Shown here in pieces: positions 49,205-56,675 of a stretch of 64,000 nt of DNA. Source of the stretch: Qaidamihabitans albus (GTDB lineage: Bacteria; Actinomycetota; Actinomycetes; Mycobacteriales; Pseudonocardiaceae); the NCBI RefSeq assembly GCF_016464705.1, contig NZ_JAEHOB010000003.1:211599-275598 (forward strand), in the 5' to 3' direction. The position numbers and the translations under genes were made by a program. Every line of letters starts with the position of its first letter. The first letter of the stretch is position 1. Under the pieces are notes generated by a model. It searched no databases. It saw nothing but the letters and a program-made list of their open reading frames with translations, and had not been told where the DNA came from.

Positions 49205-50029
49205 ATGACCGCTCACGCGATTGATCCCACAGACATCAAGGCCAAGCACCGCGCCATGTGGGCTCTGGGCGACTACCCGTCGGTGGCCGCGGACGTCATC
49301 CCCGCGCTCGGCCCGGCCCTGGTCGAGGCCTGCCGGATCAAACCGGGCGACCGGGTCCTCGATGTCGCGGCAGGCTCCGGCAACGCGGCCATCCCCGCCG
49401 CCATTGCCGGTGCCGAGGTCGTCGCCTCGGACCTGACTCCGGAGCTGCTCACATCCGGGCGACGGTTGGCCGAGAACCTGGGCCTTTCGCTTGACTGGCG
49501 TGCGGCCGACGCCGAGGCGCTACCCTTCGCCGACGACGAGTTCGACGCCGTGATCTCCTGTGTCGGCGTGATGTTCGCGCCGCACCACCAAGCCAGCGCC
49601 GACGAACTCGTTCGTGTCGTACGCCCAGGCGGCCGGATCGGCCTGATCAACTGGACCCCCGAGGGATTCATCGGCCAGATGTTCGCGACGATGAAGCCCT
49701 ACGCTCCGCCGCCCCCGGTTGGTGCACAGCCCCCGCCGCTGTGGGGTCGCGAGGACCACGTGCGTTTACTGCTGGGCGACCGCGTCACCGATATCGTCGC
49801 TCGCCGCGAGCAACTCACCGTCGACTGCTTCGGCACCCCGGAGGAGTTCCGCGACTTCTTCAAAGCCTGCTACGGCCCGACCATCGCCGTCTACCGGGCG
49901 ATCGCCGACACCCCGGACCACGTGCAGGAGCTGGACCGCGAACTCGTCGAGCTGGCCCGTCGCCACGGCCACGGCAACGGGACGATGGAGTGGGAGTACC
50001 TGCTGTTCTCGGCCAGCAAGCGTCGATGA
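49205..50029 (+). CDS. Class I SAM-dependent methyltransferase (UbiE/COQ5-like)
   Basis: This 274-residue enzyme has a standard Rossmann methyltransferase core: GDRVLDVAAGSGNAAIPAAI (SAM loop), VVASDLTPELLTSGRRLAEN (acidic ribose-binding Asp), ADAEALPFADDEFDAVISCV and RVVRPGGRIGLINWTPEGFI. The C-terminal region with APPPPVGAQPPPLWG and FGTPEEFRDFFKACYGP is the substrate lid. The family methylates small molecules such as quinols or polyketides. ATG 49205 follows AAGGAG. It is divergent from the HxlR regulator, suggesting inducible expression in response to a compound it may detoxify. Confidence 0.85.
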   Translation: MTAHAIDPTDIKAKHRAMWALGDYPSVAADVIPALGPALVEACRIKPGDRVLDVAAGSGNAAIPAAIAGAEVVASDLTPELLTSGRRLAENLGLSLDWRAADAEALPFADDEFDAVISCVGVMFAPHHQASADELVRVVRPGGRIGLINWTPEGFIGQMFATMKPYAPPPPVGAQPPPLWGREDHVRLLLGDRVTDIVARREQLTVDCFGTPEEFRDFFKACYGPTIAVYRAIADTPDHVQELDRELVELARRHGHGNGTMEWEYLLFSASKRR

Positions 50030-50071
50030 GCGAAGGCCGTGCCGTCGTGCTACCGGGTGTCTTGCCGGCGC

Positions 50072-50641
50072 TCAGTACAGCGGCGCCTCCTCGGCAGGGA
50101 TGCCGCGCTGGTGGGCTTCGCGGGTGAGGTGGCATCCCGTGCTGAGGCTGAGCGTGGTGTTGACGGCGGTGCCGAAGAGCAGCTCGGCGCCGTACTCGTC
50201 CTTGAGGGAGACTTCGTGGTCGCCGGGGCGGTCGACGACGACCTGGGGCTCGCCGAATCCATGCCTGCCGGCCAGGTCGGCGACGACTTCCACCGCGCGT
50301 GGCCAGTCAGCGTCGGCGATGTTGCCGGGCGACGTGCCCGAGCTGTAGCGACGGATCTCGCCGTCGGCGCCGAGTTTCGCGTACTGGCCGACGCAGGCCG
50401 ACCCGCTGACGGGTTCGCCGTCTTGCGTCCAGCGTTCGATACCGATGTCCGCGACAAGCTTGTCCCTGATCCTGGCGAGCAGGTCCTGATAGTCGGCCTC
50501 GGCCGTCTGGATGTCCGGTCGTTGCATCAACTCGGTGAACAAGGTGTTCATGTTGGCATCCTTCGACGGGTCGGAGCCGCAGCCGGCCACGGTGAGTGCC
50601 AGGGCGACCATCAAGGTCGCCATCGCTTGTCGCAAGGTCAT
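50072..50641 (-). CDS. LppA family lipoprotein
   Basis: This 189-residue protein has a signal peptide ending in a lipobox (ALTVAGC, Cys21). The mature part shows IERWTQDGEPVSGSACVGQY, FGEPQVVVDRPGDHEVSLKD and LFGTAVNTTLSLSTGCHLTR, with conserved cysteines in SACVG and STGCHL, typical of LppA lipoproteins of mycobacteria and relatives. The ATG overlaps the stop of the DUF1023 hydrolase gene (ATGA). LppA function is not established. Its tight coupling to a candidate type VII effector suggests it could act as a surface immunity or escort protein. Confidence 0.85.
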   Translation of the reverse strand: MTLRQAMATLMVALALTVAGCGSDPSKDANMNTLFTELMQRPDIQTAEADYQDLLARIRDKLVADIGIERWTQDGEPVSGSACVGQYAKLGADGEIRRYSSGTSPGNIADADWPRAVEVVADLAGRHGFGEPQVVVDRPGDHEVSLKDEYGAELLFGTAVNTTLSLSTGCHLTREAHQRGIPAEEAPLY

Positions 50642-52353
50642 CAGTAGGTTCCCGGGATCGGCCAGCTGAGCACGTCGGTCACGCCACGGTCGTTGCCGCT
50701 GACCATCTTGTCCGACATACCGCCGATGGTCACACTCATGTTGTACTGACTGGTACTGCCGTCCCGCAGGTATGCGCTGTGCCCCGTGACGCCCGCGAGC
50801 GTCCGGCCGCTGTCCGCCGGATGTTGCGCCTCGGCCGACGATCCGTGCTGCATCCCGTCAAGGTGGCTCGGGTCGATACCGAAGTGGCCGAGATCGCCGA
50901 CTCCGTCCCACTTCGCTTCGATGTAGGTGGCATGGCCGTCGGGCACGTTGATCTCGTTCAGGTGATCGGTGCCCAGACCGGGCGAGCCGAAGAACACGGC
51001 ATCATCGACGCCGGTGTTTTGCTGCAGCGCCAAGCCGGTGGTGGTGGAACCGTAGGAGTGCCCGAGGGCGGTCAGGTGCGCGTCGGTGTCGCGAGCGGTG
51101 TCGATGCCCTGCAGGAAGGGGGCCAGTTTCTCGGCGCCTTTCCTGGCGGCGTGGTCCTCGGTTACGGAGTTCTCATCGATGATCGTTTCGCTCCATTGTG
51201 GCGCCTGGTAGCCGATCCAGGTGACCGTGGCGACCGATGGGTCCTCGCCGTATCGACGGAGTTCTTCCTCGGTACGGAACTGCAACTGGTCCATGTTGCC
51301 GTCATAGCCCTGCATGCTGTCGGGCACGTTCGAGGTGAGGCCCGGCGTGAAGACCGCGACATGGTCGGCGGTGTCGACGTTGCCGTTGGAGATGGCCGCC
51401 TCGGCGCGTTCGTTGGTCAGGTCGAGCAGCAGAAGCTGGCGCTCGCCCGGCTTCGCGAGCGTCCCTTCGATGGTGCGAATTGCTTCGAGCTTCTCTCTGA
51501 CCTGGTCGAGTCGGGCGTCGTCGTTGGTGAACAGGCCGCCGAACATGTTGTCGTCGAGGTCGGCCTCCAGCCGGCGGGCTTCCTCCTGCAGCCGAGCCCT
51601 CTCGGTGCCCAGCAAGGCGCGGTTAGCGTGGTCGCGCGCCGTATAGGGGACGCCGTCCCGGTTGCCGATCCACTCGGGATTCTCGTTGATGATGCGTCTC
51701 TGTTCGGCTTTCGACAGGGTGTCCCACCAGCCGGCGTTGTCCCCGGGCGTTCCCCTACCGCTGGGTGGCTCGAGCACCGACAGATCACCCTGGCCGGCGC
51801 CGGCGGTCGCGGCGCTGGCCAGGTCCGTAGCGCCGTCGTCACCGATCTCTCCGTTCGCGACCCTGCCGAGGACGGTGGCAAGGTCGTTGTCGATATCGGC
51901 GGCTCGCCGCATGATCTGTTCCACCCGGTCGGAGAGCTCGGCCTGGATTCGTGCCCGCTCTCGGCTGACGTCGTCGGCATGCTCGGCCGGCACGTCCGAC
52001 GGCGGAGCCACATCCCGGATCGCGCCGTCGGCGTCGATGGCGAAACCCTGTGAGGCGGCCAGGCCATCGGCCTCCGCGACGCCGTGCTTGAGCCCGACGA
52101 TCGCGTCCGCGGCATTCCGCAGCGCGGAGCGCGCCGCCGCTACGCCTGCGACGATGTGCTCCATCCGATCGCTGACCCGCGTGCGGCGCCGGCGGGCGAA
52201 CTCGGCCGCGTCACCCGCCCAGCAAGCGGGCGTCCCCATCGCCGCGAACTCATCCGCCAACCCGAGCAGCTTCTCCGACCGGCCCTTGAGTTGGTGCTCG
52301 GCCTGGTCCAGCGGCTCCGGCTGCCACCGGCGAACCTTCGCGAAATCGACCAT
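50641..52353 (-). CDS. DUF1023 alpha/beta hydrolase, candidate type VII-secreted effector
   Basis: This 570-residue protein joins an N-terminal helical region like WXG proteins (LDQAEHQLKGRSEKLLGLAD, CWAGDAAEFARRRRTRVSDR) to a C-terminal DUF1023 hydrolase. The hydrolase nucleophile is in TALGHSYGSTTTGLAL, and ADHVAVFTPGLTSNVPDSMQ precedes it. A long charged middle region (ERARLQEEARRLEADLDDNM) looks coiled. No signal peptide is present, which fits type VII export. ATG 52353 overlaps the EspC-like gene stop (TAATG), and the LppA gene overlaps the 3' end. Possible targets are lipids or wall components. Whether it is toxic is unknown. Confidence 0.85.
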   Translation of the reverse strand: MVDFAKVRRWQPEPLDQAEHQLKGRSEKLLGLADEFAAMGTPACWAGDAAEFARRRRTRVSDRMEHIVAGVAAARSALRNAADAIVGLKHGVAEADGLAASQGFAIDADGAIRDVAPPSDVPAEHADDVSRERARIQAELSDRVEQIMRRAADIDNDLATVLGRVANGEIGDDGATDLASAATAGAGQGDLSVLEPPSGRGTPGDNAGWWDTLSKAEQRRIINENPEWIGNRDGVPYTARDHANRALLGTERARLQEEARRLEADLDDNMFGGLFTNDDARLDQVREKLEAIRTIEGTLAKPGERQLLLLDLTNERAEAAISNGNVDTADHVAVFTPGLTSNVPDSMQGYDGNMDQLQFRTEEELRRYGEDPSVATVTWIGYQAPQWSETIIDENSVTEDHAARKGAEKLAPFLQGIDTARDTDAHLTALGHSYGSTTTGLALQQNTGVDDAVFFGSPGLGTDHLNEINVPDGHATYIEAKWDGVGDLGHFGIDPSHLDGMQHGSSAEAQHPADSGRTLAGVTGHSAYLRDGSTSQYNMSVTIGGMSDKMVSGNDRGVTDVLSWPIPGTY

Positions 52354-52667
52354 TACCCGACCCGTGGAGTCTCGTCGCCATGGGCAGGCAGGGCGCGCTC
52401 GGCAGCATCGTCGTTGACTTCGTAGTTGTGGGCAGCGGTGGAGAGCGCGTCGGCATACCCGTCAGCTCGTGCGACCCAGCTGGCGAGGTCCCTACGCCAC
52501 GCCTCGCCCAAGGTCGACAGCGAGCCGACGCTGCGGGCGCCAGGTATACCGGCACCTGCGCCCGCGACCGCCCCCGCGAGGTCGATCTCCGACACCTGCT
52601 CGCTCGCCGAACGTGCCGCCTTTGCCGCCGCCCGCAGAGCGTCGATTCGTGCTTCGTATCCGCTCAT
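52353..52667 (-). CDS. WXG100/EspC-like type VII secretion small protein (104 aa)
   Basis: A helical hairpin-sized protein: SGYEARIDALRAAAKAARSA, QVSEIDLAGAVAGAG, then LGEAWRRDLASWVARADGYA and DALSTAAHNYEVNDDAAERA. The A-x-N-Y-E-x-x-D near the C-terminus resembles the Y-x-x-x-D/E type VII export signal (YEVND). The length and first-gene position match DUF2580/EspC-like partners of DUF1023 hydrolases. It should form a complex with the downstream hydrolase and drive its export. Confidence 0.75.
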   Translation of the reverse strand: MSGYEARIDALRAAAKAARSASEQVSEIDLAGAVAGAGAGIPGARSVGSLSTLGEAWRRDLASWVARADGYADALSTAAHNYEVNDDAAERALPAHGDETPRVG

Positions 52668-52857
52668 GCGATCCCCTCGCCGACGTGCGGAACTACCGAC
52701 TGTGATCGGCCTGCGACGAGATCATGACATGTTCGGCCGGGAATCGCAGAGACATCGTGAAAATGGACCGTCGGCGGGCGTCGGCTTCGTACCCGAACAG
52801 GGGTCTTTCCGGCTCTGCCGGAACCACTCGGCCCACGGCTCGTGTCAGACTCCGGTC

Positions 52858-53128
52858 GTGTGTAGTCGCGTGCCTACCGGATGTTCGAGGTTGGCGCGGC
52901 TCCCGCTCATCGCGGCCGTCCTGGGAATTCTCGCCGCCTGCAACGGTCCTTCGGGAGGGGACGCGGGCGAACGGCTTCGGCGTCTTCGCCGACAAACCGG
53001 ATGCGGTGTTCGCCGAGCACAGGAAGAACGGCTACCGGATAAGCATGAACGCGGATGTGAATGGCGTCCTGTTCCTTGGCGTCAGCTCACCCTGTGTCTG
53101 GCCGAACGGGACACCTGAGCCGCAGTGA
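52858..53128 (+). pseudogene. Degraded small lipoprotein gene
   Basis: From GTG 52858 or 52870 one frame gives a clear lipoprotein signal: RLARLPLIAAVLGILAAC. The frame shifts near 52965, and the next frame encodes NGFGVFADKPDAVFAEHRKN, GYRISMNADVNGVLFLGVSS and PCVWPNGTPEPQ-stop. The SPCVWPxGTPEP ending is what one expects from an LppA-type or related actinobacterial lipoprotein. Only about 15 residues separate lipobox and C-terminal part, so a deletion as well as a frameshift is likely. It lies next to the type VII cassette and could be the remains of a second lipoprotein partner. Confidence 0.5.
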
Positions 53129-53202
53129 ACCTCAGGGCGCTATCTCCTTCCGGCCCTGGCCAGCTCCGGATATCTTTGCGAGAAAGACGAACGGAGCGAG
53201 CG

Positions 53203-53625
53203 ATGCCGGACGACGAACAGTTTCTCCGCAGGGCGATCAAGCTGGCCGGCTCGGCGCGGGAGGACGGGAACCCACCGTTCGGATCGCTGCTGGTGGGACC
53301 GGACGGCGGCGTGCTCGTCGAGGCCCGCAACAGCTCCATCACCGACGCCGACATCACCGCTCATCCCGAGCTGAAGCTGGCCAGGTGGGCGGCCCGCGAG
53401 CTCGAAGCCGCGACCGCGGCCGCCACCACCATGTACACGAGCTGCCAGCCCTGCCCCATGTGCACGGGCGCCATCGAACGCTCGGGGCTCGGGCGCGTCG
53501 TCTTCGCCCTCTCCACCGAACAGCTCGCGACCCTCAAACCACCCAACGGCCTGCCGGGCGTGCAGCTCGACGGTCCGGCGCTGTTCGAGGAGGCACGCGT
53601 CCCGGTGGACGGCTACTACGTCTGA
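53203..53625 (+). CDS. Nucleoside deaminase (CMP/dCMP deaminase superfamily)
   Basis: This 140-residue zinc deaminase has GNPPFGSLLVGPDGGVLVEA, the active-site HPE in TAHPELKLARWA (usual family motif HAE), and the zinc-binding TSCQPCPMCTGAI with PCxxC. The glutamate of HPE is the proton shuttle. Overall form is closest to guanine deaminase and tRNA-type deaminase relatives; substrate is not certain. A-to-P next to the catalytic His is a known variant. ATG 53203 follows GGAGCGA. A palindrome of the dispersed family follows 28 bases after the stop. Confidence 0.88.
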   Translation: MPDDEQFLRRAIKLAGSAREDGNPPFGSLLVGPDGGVLVEARNSSITDADITAHPELKLARWAARELEAATAAATTMYTSCQPCPMCTGAIERSGLGRVVFALSTEQLATLKPPNGLPGVQLDGPALFEEARVPVDGYYV

Positions 53626-53653
53626 CCAGTCGCACTGTTTCCGCAGGTCACCG

Positions 53654-53699
53654 CTCGTGAGTGAGGAGCCGTGTTCTAACTCGGCTGCGCACTCACGAG
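53654..53699. repeat. Dispersed palindrome copy 4, with compensatory changes
   Basis: Outer arms CTCGTGAGTG / CACTCACGAG; inner arms AGCCG-t-GTT / AAC-t-CGGCT around a CT centre. The inner arm sequence differs from the other copies, but both sides changed together, so pairing is kept. It separates two convergent genes. Confidence 0.85.
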
Positions 53700-53705
53700 A
53701 GGTGT

Positions 53706-55301
53706 TCAGTCCGGCCCGGAGAGGCGCACCGGCGGCAGCGCGGTCAGCCGGCCGTCACGCGCCTGCTCCAGGAACGCGACCGCCTCCGAACCGCGCACGT
53801 CGATGGTCGCGATCGCATTGCCGAAATGCGGTCCGGAGACGCGCCGCCAGCGCACCGGCAGCCGCGGCACGCCCGCCCAGGTCGCCCACCGCCTGCTCAC
53901 CGCCGCCATCGGCCGCCACCAGCCGATGGTGAACGCCAACCTCGACAGGCGGGAGGCCGAGTTGTGCACCGGCGAGCAGGTGACCTGGTGCACGCGCGAG
54001 CGAAGCTGTTCCGGATACGCGGCCTCGGCGACGTAGGCGTGGTGCACGTCCCCGGAAAGCACCGCGATCGTGGTCGGCGCATCCTCGCTTGCCGCCACGG
54101 ACCGGACCAGCCGCGCCAGCCGGTCGAATGACGAACGGAACGCGGCCCAGTGTCCGAGGTCGAGCCACTGGCGGAGCCACTCGGCCAACCAGCCTCGGAG
54201 GCCGCGACGGCGGCACGCGCGTTCGTTCACCGATTCCATGTGCGAGATCGCCTCCGGAAGCAGCCAGGGCAGAGTCGAGGCGATCAGCAGGTGGTCCTGC
54301 TCGCCCCGAGCGTGGCCCTCGATCCACTCGAACTCCGCTTCGCTGACCATCGACCGCCTGCCGCCGGCGAGTATCCGGCCTGCCCTGGTGTCGACCGCCA
54401 GCAGCCGCACCCGGCCGAAGTTGCGGCAGTACGACCAGCGCGCGGACTTGTGCCCGTCCGCCTCGTCGTCGGCGATGTCGGCGAACTCGCGCAACGTGTC
54501 CGCGTTGTCCACACCGGACCGCGTGACTCGCTGGAAGAGTGGGTCCCGAGCGAGTTCGTCCGGCCCAAGGTTGCCGATGTGCTGGTAGATCCAGTACGAG
54601 ATGAACCCGCCCCGCAGCCGTTCGCGCCACCAGCTCTTGCGTCGCATCTTTTCCTGCCAGGCTCGGGAGATGTTCCAGTCGTCGCGCACATCGTGGTCGT
54701 CGAACAGCATCGACACCGGAACGGTCGACATCAGCCAGCGCAGCAACGGGTCCGACCAGGACTCGTAGTAGAGATGGCAGTACTCCTCGAAGTCCGCCAC
54801 CTCGGTCCCCGGGGGCAGGCGGATGTCGCGGCGGGTGGCGAGCCACCGCTGGATCTCCGTGGTGGTCTCGTCGGCGTAGACCTGGTCTCCCGCCAGCAGC
54901 AGGGACTGCGGCCAGTGGCTTTCCGGCTGCTTCACGAGCCTGCCGGCGTAGACGGCGAGCGCGTCCGTGCCGTGCGCGCGGTCGTGCCGCGGCTGATGGC
55001 ACGACCCGAACACCAGCCGGAACGGCGCATCCGGGGCGAGCGTGCGGATCCGGCTGGGCGGCAGGTCGGAGCCCGGTTCCGGCCACACTGTGCGGCCGTC
55101 GAGGCGCACGTCGTACTCCGTGCTCGTACCCGGTGCCAGGCCGGTCAGCACCACCAGCGCGTAGTGGTGGCCCGCCACCTCGAAGGTCCGCGCCGACCGG
55201 CCCGCGACGGTGACCTCACAGGCACGGCTGGTCTCCACCCACACCGTCGCGGACGTCTCGCCGACGTGACGGAGCAGAGGCCCGAGCAGCAACTGGGTCA
55301 T
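53706..55301 (-). CDS. PhoD-like alkaline phosphatase (metallophosphatase)
   Basis: This 531-residue protein has an N-terminal beta-sandwich (LLGPLLRHVGETSATVWVET) and a PhoD-type catalytic domain: FRLVFGSCHQPRHDRAHGTD, LLLAGDQVYADET, VSMLFDDHDVRDDWNISRAW, and VLSGDVHHAYVAEA. These supply metal ligands Asp and His. There is no signal peptide or Tat motif, so it is probably cytoplasmic, unlike classic PhoD. The substrate may be a phosphodiester or nucleotide rather than extracellular phosphate. ATG 55301 overlaps the stop of the DUF2252 gene (ATGA), so the two are made together. Confidence 0.87.
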   Translation of the reverse strand: MTQLLLGPLLRHVGETSATVWVETSRACEVTVAGRSARTFEVAGHHYALVVLTGLAPGTSTEYDVRLDGRTVWPEPGSDLPPSRIRTLAPDAPFRLVFGSCHQPRHDRAHGTDALAVYAGRLVKQPESHWPQSLLLAGDQVYADETTTEIQRWLATRRDIRLPPGTEVADFEEYCHLYYESWSDPLLRWLMSTVPVSMLFDDHDVRDDWNISRAWQEKMRRKSWWRERLRGGFISYWIYQHIGNLGPDELARDPLFQRVTRSGVDNADTLREFADIADDEADGHKSARWSYCRNFGRVRLLAVDTRAGRILAGGRRSMVSEAEFEWIEGHARGEQDHLLIASTLPWLLPEAISHMESVNERACRRRGLRGWLAEWLRQWLDLGHWAAFRSSFDRLARLVRSVAASEDAPTTIAVLSGDVHHAYVAEAAYPEQLRSRVHQVTCSPVHNSASRLSRLAFTIGWWRPMAAVSRRWATWAGVPRLPVRWRRVSGPHFGNAIATIDVRGSEAVAFLEQARDGRLTALPPVRLSGPD

Positions 55302-56647
55302 CGCCGTGCCGAAGACTGCACCCCGGGGATCTCGCCGTTGCGGAAGGCGTTGACGAACAGCCGGTGGTCTTCCCTTGTCTGCACGGCGTAGCGCATCCCG
55401 AACTCCACCAGTGAGCGCACGAACTCGGTCTCGTCGGGGCCGATCGCGGCGACGATCGCGTCCTCGCTCTGGAACTCCACCAGCGTCTGCTCGGAGTCCG
55501 CGTCGGCGACGCAGTGCATCTTCGCGGTCGCCCTGCCGAGGTACTCCAGCACCGGCGCCATGTCCGCGGGTTCGGTCAGGTCCGTCCAGTCCAGGTCGCT
55601 GACGTAGGGGGACAGCTCCGAGACCACGAACCCGGTGCCGTTCATCTCCGTGTGACCGAGCCACGGGTCGGCGTGCGCCTGTAGCGCGCGCTGCGACACC
55701 GCGGTCCGGTGTCCGTGGTGCAGGAAGTACTGGTGGATCCGCTCGTCGTGCACGACGCGGCTCGGCGCGGCGACGTTGCCCTGCTTCATCGACAGCACGA
55801 CATCGTTCTCCAGAGCCTGCGTCCGCCCCTCGACGAGGACGTTGTACGCGGGCAGCCCGGCCGATCCGATGCCGAACCCCTTCCGGCCGACGATGCTCTT
55901 CACGACGTAGGTGATGCTCTCGAAGCGCTTGTTGGCGGGGATGGTTTCCAGGTAGCGCTCGAACGCCGCGCGCGCGGCGGCGTGTTCCCGGTCGTCGAGC
56001 TCCCGCACGCCGGGGCCGAGCCGGAACCGGCGCTCGTAGTCCTGGATGGACGTTGTCTTGTCGAGCAGCTCCACCCTGGTGTTCATCCTGGCGCGCAGCA
56101 GGACGTCGTGGATCAGTCCGTCGGTGGTGTCGAGTTGCAGCCTGAACTTCTCGTCGCCGGGATGGTCGGCGAAATGGCGCACCTGCCGGACGTACGCGCG
56201 GACGTAGGTCTCGATCAGCTGCTCGATGTCCGCGTCGGAGATCGCCTTGGTCCACGCGATCAGGGCGACACTGGCCACCAGCCGCTTGAGGTCCCAGGTG
56301 AAGCTGCCGAGGTAGGCCTCGTCGAAGTCGTTGACGTCGAACACCAGCACACCGGAGGAGTCCATGTAGGTGCCGAAGTTCTCCGCGTGCAGGTCTCCCT
56401 GGATCCACACCCGGCTGGTGCGCTCGTCGGCCCAGGGATCGTCCGTGCCGGCCATGTCGTTGTAGAACAGGCAGGCCGCGCCCCGGTAGAAGCGGAACGG
56501 GTCGGCGGCCATCTTGCGGAACTTCTTGCGGAATGCGGACGCGTCCGCGCGCATCAGCTCGTCGAAGGCGTCCACCAGCACGTCGACGATCTCGGCCCGC
56601 CGCTGCTCACCGCTGCGTTCGCGGACCTGCGTCATCGGATCGCTCAT
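55298..56647 (-). CDS. DUF2252 family protein (kinase-like fold)
   Basis: This 449-residue protein matches DUF2252: FRKKFRKMAADPFRFYRGAA near the start, VWIQGDLHAENFGTYMDSSG and FDVNDFDEAYLGSFTWDLKR. GDLHxxNFG and FDxNDFD resemble the catalytic and metal-binding loops of aminoglycoside phosphotransferase-like kinases, so a kinase activity is likely. Later LENDVVLSMKQGN and GRATAKMHCVADADSEQTLV are family signatures. It is coupled through ATGA to a PhoD-like phosphatase, suggesting a paired phosphorylation-dephosphorylation activity on an unknown metabolite. Confidence 0.88.
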   Translation of the reverse strand: MSDPMTQVRERSGEQRRAEIVDVLVDAFDELMRADASAFRKKFRKMAADPFRFYRGAACLFYNDMAGTDDPWADERTSRVWIQGDLHAENFGTYMDSSGVLVFDVNDFDEAYLGSFTWDLKRLVASVALIAWTKAISDADIEQLIETYVRAYVRQVRHFADHPGDEKFRLQLDTTDGLIHDVLLRARMNTRVELLDKTTSIQDYERRFRLGPGVRELDDREHAAARAAFERYLETIPANKRFESITYVVKSIVGRKGFGIGSAGLPAYNVLVEGRTQALENDVVLSMKQGNVAAPSRVVHDERIHQYFLHHGHRTAVSQRALQAHADPWLGHTEMNGTGFVVSELSPYVSDLDWTDLTEPADMAPVLEYLGRATAKMHCVADADSEQTLVEFQSEDAIVAAIGPDETEFVRSLVEFGMRYAVQTREDHRLFVNAFRNGEIPGVQSSARR

Positions 56648-56675
56648 CGGGTCGACCTCGTTTCCGCGCTCCGGC

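Noticed and set aside
53706-56408. A 900-residue minus-strand open frame spanning both the phosphatase and DUF2252 genes
   Set aside because: Its first 369 residues are an out-of-frame reading of the DUF2252 gene; the real phosphatase starts at 55301.
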